The translations under genes and the position numbers were made by a program. A DNA stretch of 54,281 nt from Streptomyces sp. NRRL S-31 (GTDB taxonomy: Bacteria > Actinomycetota > Actinomycetes > Streptomycetales > Streptomycetaceae): the NCBI RefSeq assembly GCF_000718775.1, contig NZ_JOCB01000049.1:1-54281 (forward strand), read 5' to 3'. A model generated the notes under the pieces. The model was given only the letters and a program-made list of their open reading frames with translations, made no database searches and was not told the origin of the DNA. This document shows, piece after piece, positions 41,648-50,576 of this stretch. How positions within the stretch are numbered: the first letter of the stretch is position 1; the number at the start of each line of letters is the position of its first letter.

Positions 41648-43977
41648 GGGTGCGGCAGTGGTCCAGGGACCTGGGCCTGGGGATGCGGTTCGCCTTCACC
41701 GGCGGGCGCGAGGGCTGGATCCGGACGCTGCTGACGGCGGTCGGCGTCGGACTCGGCGTGGCCCTGCTGCTGCTGACGGCGGCGCTGCCCCATCTGCTGT
41801 CGGCCCGGCACCAGCGCGAGGAGGCCCGGCAGGACCTCACCTACGGCACGGCCGTGCCGCCCAGGGCCGACGACACGGTGCTGGTCGGGCTGAGCGACAC
41901 CAAGTGGCACGGCAGGGACATCCGCGGCCGGTTCCTGGAGGCCGAGGGCGCGCGGGCGCCGCTGCCGCCCGGCGTGGACCACTTCCCCGCCAAGGGCGAG
42001 ATGGTCGTCTCCCCCGCGCTGCGGGACCTGCTCTCCTCTGAAGGGGGCGGGCTGCTCCGCGAGCGGCTGCCGGACCGGATCACCGGCACGATCGGCGAGA
42101 CCGGGCTGATCGGCTCGCACGAACTGGCCTACTACGCGGGCGCCGAGGGCATGACGGCGACCCGGGACGGCACGCACGTGGTGCGGCTGACCGCGTTCGG
42201 GGACCAGCGTCCCGAGCCGGAGCGCATGGACCCGGTGCTGATCCTGATGACGCTGGTCGTCTTCGTCGCCCTGCTGACGCCGGTCGCCGTGTTCATCGCC
42301 GCGGCCGTGCGGTTCGGCGGCGAGCGGCGCGACCGGCGGCTGGCCGCCCTCCGGCTGGTCGGCTCCGACAGCCGGATGACCCGCCGGATCGCGGCCGGCG
42401 AGGCGCTGGCCGGAGCCCTGCTCGGACTGGTCGTCGGCACGGGGTTCTTCCTCGTCGGGCGGCAGGCGGCCGGCGAGGTGGAGGTGATGGACAAGAGCTT
42501 CTTCCCCAGTTACGTGGACCCCTCTCCCGCGCTCGCCGCGCTGGTCGCCGTGGCGGTGCCGGCCGCCGCGGTGCTGGTGACGCTGCTCGCGATGCGCGGG
42601 GTGGTCGTGGAGCCGCTCGGCGTGGTGCGCACGGCCCGGCCGGCCCGGCGGCGCCTGTGGTGGCGGCTGCTGCTGCCGCTGGCCGGCCTCGCGCTGCTGT
42701 ACCCGATGATCGGCAACGGCCGCTCCCACGGCGACTTCAACCGGTACCAGGTCGTCGGCGGCGTGCTGCTGCTCCTGGTCGGCGTCACCGCGCTGCTGCC
42801 CTGGCTCGTGGAGGCGGCCGTGGCCCGGCTCGGCGCCGGTTCGCTCTCCTGGCAACTAGCCGTCCGACGGCTCCAGTTGAGCAGCGGTACGGCGGCCCGC
42901 ATGGTCAACGGCATCGCCGTGGCGGTGGCCGGCGCGATCGCCCTCCAGATGCTGTTCGCCGGCGTGGAGAGCCAGTACACGAAGGACACCGGCGAGGACC
43001 CGAACCGGGCCTCGATGGAGGTCGTCCTCTCGGACGGGGCGCGGCTGTCGGCGGCGGCCGGCGGCCTCGCCCACACCAAGGGTGTACGGCAGTCGGTGGC
43101 GCTCTCCAGTGGCGGGCTCGGCGACAAGCGCCGCGACCCCGTCGCCTCGGCGTCCGTCACCGTCGGCGACTGCACCGCCCTGCGCGAGGTGGCCCACCTC
43201 CCGTCCTGCCGGGACGGCGACGTGTTCAGGGTGCCCGGCACGGACGAGGACGCCGCCCTGCGGGCCCTGCTGCGGCCCGGCCGGCGCGGCTTCCTGGACG
43301 CCACCTACTCGGGCACCGACCCCGGGCGCGAGATCCCCTGGACCGTGCCGGCCGGACTGCGCGAGGCCACGGCCCGCGAGGACTCGCTCGAGGCCGGCGT
43401 GGAGGGCCTGCTCCTCACCCCGTCCGCCCTGCCCGCCGAGGCCCGGTCGACGATGTACCACCACGTCTACGTCCGGCTCGACGAGTCGGTTCCGGACGCC
43501 GAGGAGTACGTACGCAACACGGCCGCCCGGGTGGACCCCCTGGCCAACGCCTGGCGCTGGACCGGGACCGAGCAGTCCGCGCGCTACTCCTCCCTGCGCA
43601 CCGGCCTGTTCGTCGGCGCGCTCTGCGTACTGGTGCTGATCGGGGCGAGCCTGCTGGTCTCCCAGCTGGAGCAGTTGCGCGAGCGGCGCAAGCTGCTGTC
43701 GTCGCTGCTCGCCTTCGGCACCCGGCGCCGCACGCTGGGCCTGTCGGTGCTGTGGCAGACGGCGGTGCCGATCGCGCTCGGGCTGCTGCTGGCCTCGGTG
43801 GTGGGCCTGGCCCTCGGCACGGTGCTGCTGAAGATGACGGCCACGCCGGTCACCGTGGACTGGCGAAGCGTCCTGGCGCTGACCGGCGCCGGCGCGGCGG
43901 TGGTCCTCACGGTCGCCCTGGTGAGCCTGCCACCGCTGCTGCGCATGATGCGCCCGGAGGGCCTGCGGACGGAGTAG
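41644..43977 (+). CDS. FtsX-like ABC permease
   Basis: A 777-aa protein, ATG at 41644. First membrane helix at about 28-46 (LLTAVGVGLGVALLLLTAAL), an extracytoplasmic domain, then helices near 195-215 (LILMTLVVFVALLTPVAVFIAA), 240-265 and 290-315. A central repeat (about 335-440) is followed by a second extracytoplasmic part and three terminal helices (FVGALCVLVLIGASLLVSQL, VLWQTAVPIALGLLLASVVG, ALTGAGAAVVLTVALVSLPPLL). This is the double-FtsX architecture of MacB-type permeases, which export antibiotics or peptides or act mechanically in the envelope. The substrate is unknown; the PadR link hints at drug resistance. Confidence 0.92.
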   Translation: MRVRQWSRDLGLGMRFAFTGGREGWIRTLLTAVGVGLGVALLLLTAALPHLLSARHQREEARQDLTYGTAVPPRADDTVLVGLSDTKWHGRDIRGRFLEAEGARAPLPPGVDHFPAKGEMVVSPALRDLLSSEGGGLLRERLPDRITGTIGETGLIGSHELAYYAGAEGMTATRDGTHVVRLTAFGDQRPEPERMDPVLILMTLVVFVALLTPVAVFIAAAVRFGGERRDRRLAALRLVGSDSRMTRRIAAGEALAGALLGLVVGTGFFLVGRQAAGEVEVMDKSFFPSYVDPSPALAALVAVAVPAAAVLVTLLAMRGVVVEPLGVVRTARPARRRLWWRLLLPLAGLALLYPMIGNGRSHGDFNRYQVVGGVLLLLVGVTALLPWLVEAAVARLGAGSLSWQLAVRRLQLSSGTAARMVNGIAVAVAGAIALQMLFAGVESQYTKDTGEDPNRASMEVVLSDGARLSAAAGGLAHTKGVRQSVALSSGGLGDKRRDPVASASVTVGDCTALREVAHLPSCRDGDVFRVPGTDEDAALRALLRPGRRGFLDATYSGTDPGREIPWTVPAGLREATAREDSLEAGVEGLLLTPSALPAEARSTMYHHVYVRLDESVPDAEEYVRNTAARVDPLANAWRWTGTEQSARYSSLRTGLFVGALCVLVLIGASLLVSQLEQLRERRKLLSSLLAFGTRRRTLGLSVLWQTAVPIALGLLLASVVGLALGTVLLKMTATPVTVDWRSVLALTGAGAAVVLTVALVSLPPLLRMMRPEGLRTE

Positions 43978-43987
43978 CGGCCGTGCC

Positions 43988-44015
43988 GCCCCGCGCCCCG
44001 CACGGGGGGCGGGGC
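43988..44015. terminator. Bidirectional terminator between the permease gene and oxyR
   Basis: GCCCCGCGCCCC (43988-43999) pairs with GGGGGGCGGGGC (44004-44015), one mismatch, loop GCAC, between convergent genes. Confidence 0.7.
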
Positions 44016-44020
44016 GGGCT

Positions 44021-44977
44021 TCACTCCCCGGCGGTGTCCAGCACCCGCACCGGCAGGGCGCGGAGCGCCCCGCGCAGGGCCGCCGCCAATTCCTCGTACT
44101 CCCCGGCACGCGCCGCGCCGGCCCGCATCGCGAAGGCGACCCGGCGGCTCGGCGCGGGCTCGGCGAAGTAGCCGGTCAGCAACTGGCTGCTGCGGGTGGT
44201 CTCCAGCTTCAGCGCGGTGCGCGGCAGCAGCGTGCAGCCGAGGCCGCCCGCCACCAGCTGGACCAGGGTGGACAGTCCGGCGGCCGTGGTGGTGACCGGG
44301 GCGTCCGCGCGGCCCGCCTCCCGGCAGATGTCCAGGGCCTGGTCGCGCAGGCAGTGCCCCTCGTCCAGAAGCAGCAGGTTCAGCTCCTTCAGCGCCTCGC
44401 GCGGGATGCCCTCCCGGCCGCCGAGCCAGTGGTCGAGCGGGGTGACGAGCACGAAGTCCTCGTCGAACAGGGGCAGTTCCACCACGCCGGGGACGCCGAG
44501 CGGCACGGCCAGCAACAGCAGGTCGAGGCGGCCGGAGTTCAGGCCGTCGAGCAGGCTGGCGGTCTGCTCCTCGTGCACCTGGAGGTCGAGGTGCGGGTAG
44601 CGCTCGTGGACGAGCCGGAGCACGGCCGGCAGCAGGTACGGCGCGACCGTCGGGATCACCCCCAGCCGCAGCGCGCCCGTGAACGGCGCCCGGACCGCCT
44701 CCGCCTCCTCCAGCAGCGCGCCGACCTCGTCCAGCACTGCCTTGGCCCGCACGGAGAGCCGCTCCCCCGCGGGTGAGAGCAGCACCTTGCGGGTCGTACG
44801 CTCAAGGAGGGTCACGCCCAGGGTCTCCTCCAGCGCGGAGACCGCGCCGGACAGGGCGGGCTGGCTCATCCCGATGGCCGCCGCCGCGTCCCGGAAGTGC
44901 AGGTGCTCGGCCACGGCGGCGAACGCCCGCAGTTGCGCCAGGCTGGGCTGTCGCCGCTTTCCGTTACCCACGGTCAC
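44021..44977 (-). CDS. oxyR: OxyR-type LysR regulator (peroxide sensor)
   Basis: A 318-aa protein, GTG at 44977. N-terminal LysR winged helix (10-70; PSLAQLRAFAAVAEHLHFRDAAAAIGMSQPALSGAVSALEE), then the effector domain. C209 (DEGHCLRDQ) and C218 (ALDICREAG) are nine residues apart, the same spacing as the disulfide-forming C199 and C208 of E. coli OxyR. Together with divergent ahpC this identifies it as OxyR: oxidation by H2O2 forms the disulfide and activates ahpCD. The inverted repeat in the 133-bp intergenic region is its likely site and would also allow autoregulation. Confidence 0.95.
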   Translation of the reverse strand: MTVGNGKRRQPSLAQLRAFAAVAEHLHFRDAAAAIGMSQPALSGAVSALEETLGVTLLERTTRKVLLSPAGERLSVRAKAVLDEVGALLEEAEAVRAPFTGALRLGVIPTVAPYLLPAVLRLVHERYPHLDLQVHEEQTASLLDGLNSGRLDLLLLAVPLGVPGVVELPLFDEDFVLVTPLDHWLGGREGIPREALKELNLLLLDEGHCLRDQALDICREAGRADAPVTTTAAGLSTLVQLVAGGLGCTLLPRTALKLETTRSSQLLTGYFAEPAPSRRVAFAMRAGAARAGEYEELAAALRGALRALPVRVLDTAGE

Positions 44978-44979
44978 TG

Positions 44980-45032
44980 ATAGCTACCTCCGATCAACAC
45001 GACCAAGTGTAGCTATTTCCCTAATCAATACT
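44980..45032. promoter_or_regulatory. Putative OxyR operator and divergent oxyR/ahpC promoters
   Basis: ATAGCTAC (44980-44987) and GTAGCTAT (45009-45016) are perfect 8-bp inverted repeats 21 bp apart, in the style of OxyR/LysR sites with ATAG/CTAT ends. AATACT (45027-45032) is a possible ahpC -10. Confidence 0.6.
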
Positions 45033-45110
45033 CGCCGTGCCAACATCGACAGCGACCAACCCCCCGGGAAACCCCCCAAAAGGGGAGTTTCTTCGCTGCA
45101 AGGAGAGCGT

Positions 45111-45665
45111 GTGCTCACTGTCGGTGACAAGTTCCCCGAGTTCGAACTGACCGCCTGCGTCTCGCTGGAGAAGGGCCAGGAGTTCGAGCAGATCCACCAC
45201 AAGTCCTACGAGGGCAAGTGGCTCGTGGTCTTCGCGTGGCCCAAGGACTTCACGTTCGTGTGCCCGACCGAGATCGCCGCGTTCGGGAAGCTGAACGACG
45301 AGTTCGCCGACCGCGACGCCCAGATCCTGGGCTTCTCCGGTGACTCCGAGTTCGTCCACCACGCCTGGCGCAAGGACCACCCGGACCTGACCGACCTGCC
45401 GTTCCCGATGATGGCCGACTCCAAGCACGAGCTGATGCGCGACCTCGGCATCGAGGGCGAGGACGGCTTCGCGCAGCGCGCCGTCTTCATCGTCGACCCC
45501 AACCGCGAGATCCAGTTCACGATGGTCACCGCCGGTTCCGTGGGCCGCAACCCCAAGGAGGTCCTGCGGGTCCTGGACGCCCTCCAGACCGACGAGCTGT
45601 GCCCCTGCAACTGGACCAAGGGCGAGAACACCCTCGACCCGGTCGCGCTGCTGGCCGGTGAGTGA
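45111..45665 (+). CDS. ahpC: Alkyl hydroperoxide reductase AhpC (peroxiredoxin)
   Basis: A 184-aa protein. The GTG at 45111 (MLTVGDKFPEFELTACVSLE) follows AGGAGAGCGT closely; the open frame upstream crosses the oxyR promoter. Peroxidatic C51 lies in FTFVCPTEIAAFG. The C-terminal DELCPCNWTKG carries the resolving cysteine plus the extra Cys typical of actinobacterial AhpC. It reduces H2O2, organic peroxides and peroxynitrite in the cytoplasm and is recycled by AhpD. Three bases separate it from ahpD. Confidence 0.97.
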   Translation: MLTVGDKFPEFELTACVSLEKGQEFEQIHHKSYEGKWLVVFAWPKDFTFVCPTEIAAFGKLNDEFADRDAQILGFSGDSEFVHHAWRKDHPDLTDLPFPMMADSKHELMRDLGIEGEDGFAQRAVFIVDPNREIQFTMVTAGSVGRNPKEVLRVLDALQTDELCPCNWTKGENTLDPVALLAGE

Positions 45666-45668
45666 CCC

Positions 45669-46202
45669 GTGTCGCTCGACTCGCTGAAGTCCCGTATCCC
45701 GGACTACGCCAAGGACCTGAAGCTCAACCTGGGCTCGGTCATCGGCAACTCGGACCTGCCGGCGCAGCAGCTGTGGGGCACGGTGCTGGCGACCGCGATC
45801 GCCTCCCGCTCCCCGATCGTGCTGCGTGAGCTGGAGCCCGAGGCGAAGGCGAACCTCTCGCCGGAGGCGTACCAGGCCGCCAAGGCCGCCGCCGCCGTCA
45901 TGGCGATGAACAACGTCTTCTACCGGACCCGGCACCTGCTGTCGGACCACGAGTACGGCACTCTGCGCGCGGGCCTGCGGATGAACGTCATCGGCAACCC
46001 GGGCGTGGAGAAGGTCGACTTCGAGCTGTGGTCGTTCGCGGTCTCCGCGATCAACGGCTGTGGCATGTGCCTGGACTCGCACGAGCAGGTGCTGCGCAAG
46101 GCCGGCGTGGAGCGCGAGACCGTCCAGGAGGCGTTCAAGATCGCTTCCGTGGTGCAGGCGGTCGGCGTCACGCTGGACGCCGAGGCCGTCCTGGCCGAGT
46201 AA
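45669..46202 (+). CDS. ahpD: Alkyl hydroperoxidase AhpD
   Basis: A 177-aa protein, GTG at 45669. Active-site thioredoxin-like C131-GM-C134 with H138 ([12 protein letters not shown]) and E119 (DFELWSF) match the M. tuberculosis AhpD catalytic residues (C130, C133, H137, E118). All-helical fold. It passes electrons from dihydrolipoamide components to AhpC. Co-transcribed with ahpC, followed by a strong terminator. Confidence 0.97.
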   Translation: MSLDSLKSRIPDYAKDLKLNLGSVIGNSDLPAQQLWGTVLATAIASRSPIVLRELEPEAKANLSPEAYQAAKAAAAVMAMNNVFYRTRHLLSDHEYGTLRAGLRMNVIGNPGVEKVDFELWSFAVSAINGCGMCLDSHEQVLRKAGVERETVQEAFKIASVVQAVGVTLDAEAVLAE

Positions 46203-46215
46203 GGCCCTTCCCGAG

Positions 46216-46244
46216 GACCCCGCTCACCCCTGGTGAGCGGGGTC
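46216..46244 (+). terminator. Rho-independent terminator after ahpD
   Basis: A perfect 13-bp stem, GACCCCGCTCACC (46216-46228) with GGTGAGCGGGGTC (46232-46244), then TTCC. It overlaps the stop codon region of the convergent AI-2E family gene. Confidence 0.85.
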
Positions 46245-47642
46245 TTCCGCGTCCGCCCCGCCCGGCACGGCCGCCGCGTCCGGCGCGGGCTTCGCGCCGG
46301 ACGCCTCATCGGTGCCCGCCGTGTCCCGGGTGGCCGCCGCCTCCCCGGTGGCCGCCGCGCCGGAGTCCCCGGCGGGCCCGTCGGCGGTCTGCTCGTGGAG
46401 TTCGTGCGAGTACTGCCGCAGATATCCCACCACGGTGTTCGTCACCGCCACCAGCGGTACGGCCACCACCGCGCCGCCGATGCCGGCCACCATGCCGCCG
46501 GCGGCCACGGTCAGGACGACCGCCAGCGGGTGCACCCGGACCGCGCGGCCCAGGATGAACGGCTGGAGGACGTGCCCCTCGATCTGCTGGACCGCGAGCA
46601 CCACCACCAGGGTCATCAGGGCCGTGAACACACCCTGGGTGACCAGCGCCACGATCACCGCCAGCGCGCCGGAGGCGACCGCGCCGACCAGCGGGATGAA
46701 GGAGAACAGGAAGATGAACACGGCCAGTGGGACGGCCATCGGCACGTCCAGGAAGTAGATGCCGATGCCGATGAAGATGGCGTCTATGAGGGCGACCAGC
46801 ACCGTGCCGCGGACGTAGGCGGTCAGGGTGCGCCAGGCGCGCGGGCCGGCACCGGCCACGCCCTCGCGGGCCGCGGCGGGCACCAGCTTCAGGAACCACT
46901 GCCAGATGCGCCTGCCGTCGTAGAGCAGGAACAGCGTCGAGAAGAACACCAGCAGGATGCCGGTCAGGGCCTCGACGATGACCTGGACGCCCTCCAGGCC
47001 CGCGGACGTTATCTGGTCGGCGTTGGCGCCGATCGCCTCGCGGAGGTTCTTGGCGATCTGGTTGATCTGCTTGTCGGTGACGTGGAAGGGGCTCTTCAGC
47101 AGCCAGTTGCGCAGGTCGTCGATGCCGGACTGGATCTGGGTGGAGAGCGTGTCGATGTTCTCCACGACCTGCCAGGTCACGAACCAGCCCATGAGGCCGA
47201 TGACGACGAAGCCGCTGATGGCGGTGAGCGCGGTGGCCGGACCGCGCGGCACCCCGCGCCGGGTGAGCCGGGCGACCGTCGGCTGGAGCAGGGCGGTGAC
47301 CAGCAGGGCGATGACGAAGGTGAAGACGACCAGTTGGATCGCGCTGATCACCCGCATCAGCACCCAGACGGTGCCGGCCAGCACCAGCAGCCGCCAGCCC
47401 GCCTCGGCGGCGACCCGCACGCCCCAGGGCACGGCCTCGGCGGGGTCGGGACGGCGGCCGGACGGCGGCGCGGACCGGCGTACCGGCGGGGCGGCTGCGG
47501 CGGCGGGGCGGCCGGCCGGCTCGGGTACGGCGGCGGGCGCGTCGCGGTCCTTCTCCACCTCGGCGCGGCGCTCGTCCAGACGCTCGCTCATCTCGGTGAG
47601 ACCGGCCCCGATCCGGCCGAGCCACCCTGGCACTCGCGACAT
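46224..47642 (-). CDS. AI-2E family transporter (YdiK/PerM-like permease)
   Basis: A 472-aa protein, ATG at 47642. The cytoplasmic N-terminus (1-80) is Ala/Pro/Arg-rich. Membrane helices start near 85 (LLVLAGTVWVLMRVISAIQLVVFTFVIALLVTALL), then 140-160, a soluble insert (LSTQIQSGIDDLRNWLLKS, helical, about 165-215) and four or more helices from 225 to 410 with the family motifs LVALIDAIFIGIGIYFLDVP, FIPLVGAV and IEGHVLQPFILGRAV. The tail (about 420-472) is acidic and disordered. The family was named for AI-2 export, but many members are Na+/H+ or unknown transporters. Monocistronic. Confidence 0.92.
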   Translation of the reverse strand: MSRVPGWLGRIGAGLTEMSERLDERRAEVEKDRDAPAAVPEPAGRPAAAAAPPVRRSAPPSGRRPDPAEAVPWGVRVAAEAGWRLLVLAGTVWVLMRVISAIQLVVFTFVIALLVTALLQPTVARLTRRGVPRGPATALTAISGFVVIGLMGWFVTWQVVENIDTLSTQIQSGIDDLRNWLLKSPFHVTDKQINQIAKNLREAIGANADQITSAGLEGVQVIVEALTGILLVFFSTLFLLYDGRRIWQWFLKLVPAAAREGVAGAGPRAWRTLTAYVRGTVLVALIDAIFIGIGIYFLDVPMAVPLAVFIFLFSFIPLVGAVASGALAVIVALVTQGVFTALMTLVVVLAVQQIEGHVLQPFILGRAVRVHPLAVVLTVAAGGMVAGIGGAVVAVPLVAVTNTVVGYLRQYSHELHEQTADGPAGDSGAAATGEAAATRDTAGTDEASGAKPAPDAAAVPGGADAEDPAHQG

Positions 47643-47721
47643 ATCCGTCCTCTTCCCCCGCGTCCCCGGGCGCTCGCCACCACTCCCCTGGAGTCGTTCC
47701 GATACGACCGTACAGTGCGAA

Positions 47722-47750
47722 AGCCCCTCACCCGGGGACGGGGAGGGGCT
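47722..47750 (-). terminator. Terminator after the lytic transglycosylase gene
   Basis: On the minus strand AGCCCCTC (47750-47743) pairs with GAGGGGCT (47729-47722), with an inner CCC/GGG and one bulge, followed by TTTCG. It separates the transglycosylase gene from the downstream AI-2E family gene. Confidence 0.7.
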
Positions 47751-47776
47751 GCGCGGGGCCTAGGTGAGCGGGTGGC

Positions 47777-48514
47777 CTAGTACCAGTGGTTGGCCTGCCA
47801 GAACGACCATGCCTGGCAGGGGCTGCCGTAGCGCTCGTTCATGTAGTTGAGGCCCCACTTGATCTGGGTCGCCGGGTTGGTCCGCCAGTCGGCGCCGGCG
47901 GAGGCGTACTTGCCGGCGGGCAGGGCCTGGAAGAGACCGTAGGCACCGGAGGAGGCGTTGACCGCCTGGTAGTTCCAGCTGGACTCGTGGTCCACGATGT
48001 TGCTGAAGCACTGGAACTGGCCGCCGGCCACCATCTGACGCGCCATCGCCTGGATCTGCGCCGCGGAGTAGCTGCCCTGGACCGGGAAGCTGGCGGTGTC
48101 GCGGACGTCGTCGCGGCTGGCGGCCTTCGCGGCCTTCGCCTCGGCGCGCTCCTTGGCCTCCGCGGCGGCCTTGGCCGCCGCCGCCTTCTCGGCGGCGTCC
48201 TTCTTCGCGATCGCGGTCTCGGCGGCAGCCTTGCGGGCCGCTTCCTCGGCGTCCTTCTTGGCGCTCGCGTCCGCGGCGATGGCCTGGGCGTCGGCCTGCT
48301 GCGTCAGGGACGCGGTCTGCACCTGCGCCTGCTGACCCGCGGGTATGTCCGCGAGGAGCGTGGTGTCGGCTGCCATCGCCTCGGCGTCGTTGTTGTTCTG
48401 CGCGACGCTGCCCGAGGCAACTCCGACGACGCTTCCGACGGCGGTGACCGCGGTGGCCGAGGCCACTGCGAATCCCCGGACCGAAATCCGGCTCACACGG
48501 TTTCCTTCCAGCAT
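47777..48514 (-). CDS. Secreted lytic transglycosylase-like protein
   Basis: A 245-aa protein, ATG at 48514 (MLEGNRVSRISVRGFAVASA); the longer frame is non-conserved. Signal peptide about 1-40 (FAVASATAVTAVGSVVGVASG). A long Ala/Lys/Glu coiled coil (about 75-150; KKDAEEAARKAAAETAIAKK) is followed by an SLT-type domain (about 160-245): GQFQCFSNIVDHESSWNYQAVN with the catalytic Glu candidate in HESSWN, GAYGLFQALPAGKYASAGADW and NPATQIKWGLNYMNERYGSPCQAWSFWQ. It should cleave peptidoglycan outside the membrane. The long leader (about 265 bp to the TGTGAGCTTTCACA motif) suggests control at the RNA level or a distant promoter. Confidence 0.9.
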   Translation of the reverse strand: MLEGNRVSRISVRGFAVASATAVTAVGSVVGVASGSVAQNNNDAEAMAADTTLLADIPAGQQAQVQTASLTQQADAQAIAADASAKKDAEEAARKAAAETAIAKKDAAEKAAAAKAAAEAKERAEAKAAKAASRDDVRDTASFPVQGSYSAAQIQAMARQMVAGGQFQCFSNIVDHESSWNYQAVNASSGAYGLFQALPAGKYASAGADWRTNPATQIKWGLNYMNERYGSPCQAWSFWQANHWY

Positions 48515-48901
48515 CGCCCGCTTCGGTGACCCTGGCGGACGCGATCGTGCCCCTTGCCACTGGCCTCCCAACTGCACGGTCACGGGAGGCACGGGCCCGG
48601 TGGGCAACTCCCGCTCGGGGAGCGCCGCGTAGTGCGCGGGCGGCATACGACGGACTCTATGGAGTTGGTGTGACGCCTGTGGTGCGATACCGCTGGGGGT
48701 ACAGCTGTGTCGTATGCGGGGCCTGACAGGAACGAGACTCTGCCGTAACCGGACGCCGCGTGGCAATTCTGTGTTGCGTGTGAAAGCTCACATCTCGTTT
48801 GGCCCAAAGGATTTCAGGAAAATCCCGCGCGTGACGGCGCCGCCCGGCTAGGCTCTTCGCCTTTGCCGGACGGCGCCAACGGCTGGGCCGGACGGGTCGG
48901 A
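48515..48901. other. Intergenic leader region of the transglycosylase gene
   Basis: A 387-bp stretch with no gene that I can support. It includes the TGTGAAAGCTCACA palindrome (48779-48792) and GC-rich inverted repeats. I looked for a c-di-AMP (ydaO) riboswitch, which often precedes such wall-hydrolase genes, and did not find its conserved core. Confidence 0.5.
48779..48792 (-). promoter_or_regulatory. TGTGAGCTTTCACA palindrome upstream of the transglycosylase gene
   Basis: On the minus strand TGTGAGCTTTCACA is a near-perfect 14-bp palindrome, identical at 13 of 14 positions to the motif at the PBP promoter (39225-39212). It resembles a Crp-like site but has a 4-bp instead of the usual 6-bp spacer. 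Confidence 0.5.
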
Positions 48902-50227
48902 TCAGATGTGTCCGTCCTCCAGCATTTCGGTCACGAGCGCCGCGATCTGGGACCTCTCGGAACGAGTCAGCGTGACGTGGGCGAAAAGGGGATGTCCCTT
49001 CAGCTTCTCCACCACGGCGACGACACCGTCGTAGCGGCCCACGCGCAGATTGTCCCGCTGTGCCACGTCATGGGTGAGGACCACCCGCGAGTTGGCGCCG
49101 ATCCGGGACAGGACGGTGAGCAGCACGTTCCGTTCCAGCGACTGCGCCTCGTCCACGATGACGAACGCGTCGTGCAGCGACCTGCCGCGGATGTGGGTCA
49201 GCGGGAGGACCTCCAGCATCCCGCGCGCGGTGACCTCCTCGATGACCTCGCGGCTGGTGACCGCCGAGAGCGTGTCGAAGACGGCCTGCGCCCACGGGCT
49301 CATCTTCTCCGCCTCGCTGCCCGGCAGGTAGCCCAGTTCCTGGCCGCCCACGGCGTACAGCGGCCGGAAGACCATCACCTTCTGGTGCTGCCGGCGCTCC
49401 AGGACCGCCTCCAGGCCCGCGCAGAGCGCCAGCGCCGACTTGCCGGTGCCGGCCCGGCCGCCCATCGAGACGATGCCGACGTCCGGGTCGAGCAGCAGAT
49501 CGAGCGCGATGCGCTGCTCGGCGCTGCGGCCCTTGATGCCGAACGCCTCCCGGTCGCCGCGCACCAGGCGGACGGTGCCCTCCGCGGTGACGCGGCCGAG
49601 CGCCTTGCCGCGCTCGGACTGGATGGTCAGGCCGGTGTGCACGGGGAGGTCGGCCGCCTCCGGGACGTACACGTGTCCTTCCTCGAAGAGCACGTCGACC
49701 TGTTCACCCGGCAGGGTGAGTTCGCTCATCCCGGTCCAGCCGGAGTTCTCCGTGATGGCCAGCTCGGCCCGGTACTCCTCGGCGAGGAGGCCGACCGAGG
49801 ACGCCTTGATCCTGAGCGGCAGATCCTTCGACACGACGGTGACGTCGAATCCCTCGGCCTGGAGGTTGCGGGCCACCGCGAGGATGCGGGAGTCGTTGTC
49901 GCCCAACCGGTAGCCGGTGGGCAGCACGCTGGGGTCCGAGTGGTTGAGCTCGACCCGGACGGTCCCGCCCAGTTCCCCGATCGGGATGGGGGCGTCGAGG
50001 CGGCCGTTCTTCACCCGGTAGTCGTCCAGCAGGCGCAGCGCCTGGCGGGCGAAGTAGCCGAGCTCGGGATGGTGCCGCTTGGCCTCCAGCTCCGTGACCA
50101 CCACGATGGGGAGCACGACCTCGTGCTCGTCGAAGCGGGTCAGGGCGTTCGGGTCGGCCAGCAGGACGCTGGTGTCGAGAACATACGTGCGCCGGTCGGG
50201 CTTGTGGCGCTTTGTACTGGTCACCAC
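48902..50227 (-). CDS. PIN-domain/PhoH-like ATPase fusion protein
   Basis: A 441-aa protein, GTG at 50227 (GTG 50224 also possible). N-terminal PIN ribonuclease domain about 12-155 ([35 protein letters not shown], with Asp18, and [18 protein letters not shown]). C-terminal PhoH ATPase about 245-435: Walker [61 protein letters not shown] (Walker B), [11 protein letters not shown]. This PhoH2 type couples RNA unwinding and cleavage; the antitoxin PhoAT reported upstream in mycobacteria was not recognised here. Cytoplasmic, single-gene unit. Confidence 0.94.
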   Translation of the reverse strand: MVTSTKRHKPDRRTYVLDTSVLLADPNALTRFDEHEVVLPIVVVTELEAKRHHPELGYFARQALRLLDDYRVKNGRLDAPIPIGELGGTVRVELNHSDPSVLPTGYRLGDNDSRILAVARNLQAEGFDVTVVSKDLPLRIKASSVGLLAEEYRAELAITENSGWTGMSELTLPGEQVDVLFEEGHVYVPEAADLPVHTGLTIQSERGKALGRVTAEGTVRLVRGDREAFGIKGRSAEQRIALDLLLDPDVGIVSMGGRAGTGKSALALCAGLEAVLERRQHQKVMVFRPLYAVGGQELGYLPGSEAEKMSPWAQAVFDTLSAVTSREVIEEVTARGMLEVLPLTHIRGRSLHDAFVIVDEAQSLERNVLLTVLSRIGANSRVVLTHDVAQRDNLRVGRYDGVVAVVEKLKGHPLFAHVTLTRSERSQIAALVTEMLEDGHI

Positions 50228-50576
50228 GGAAGGACGTACCCCCTCGGATGAGGTCGGGGAGCGACGAAGTGATCCTGGACCGGTCTCAGGCCCCCGCGCG
50301 CGGCGGGCCGTGGACCGGCCCTCCGCGGCTGCTTCCGTGCCGAGACCGCACGGTCGGGCTGGTGCAAAGGGCCTCCCGGGCGGACGGCCCCGAGCCGCCC
50401 GCTGAGATCCGACACCCGTGGTTCGGGTGTCGACCTGCTTGATTCATGCCCTCGAACACTCGCCGCCATGCAAATGCGGCCAACAGCGGACCGGTGAACT
50501 CCTTGTTACGTCCGCACGAATCACGGGGCATGACAACGCCCCGTCACCGGGCGGTGACGGGGCGGGACCGGACGGG
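50228..50576. other. Intergenic region between phoH and uppS
   Basis: It holds the phoH promoter side and, near the right end, the uppS terminator. No gene is supported. A moderately A/T-richer patch at 50440-50530 could contain the phoH promoter; I cannot assign clear boxes. Confidence 0.4.
50537..50564 (-). terminator. Terminator after uppS
   Basis: CGCCCCGTCACC (50537-50548) and GGTGACGGGGCG (50553-50564) form a perfect 12-bp stem with a 4-nt loop, followed on the minus strand by TTGTC. Confidence 0.75.

Noticed and set aside
48779..48792. Canonical Crp site
   Set aside because: The half-sites TGTGA and TCACA are present but separated by 4 bp rather than the usual 6, so a Crp assignment is not justified on sequence alone.
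48515..48850. Possible c-di-AMP (ydaO-type) riboswitch before the lytic transglycosylase gene
   Set aside because: Such riboswitches precede many Streptomyces wall-hydrolase genes, but the conserved GTCAGCTAACC-like core and GGGGAACC segments are not present on the minus strand.
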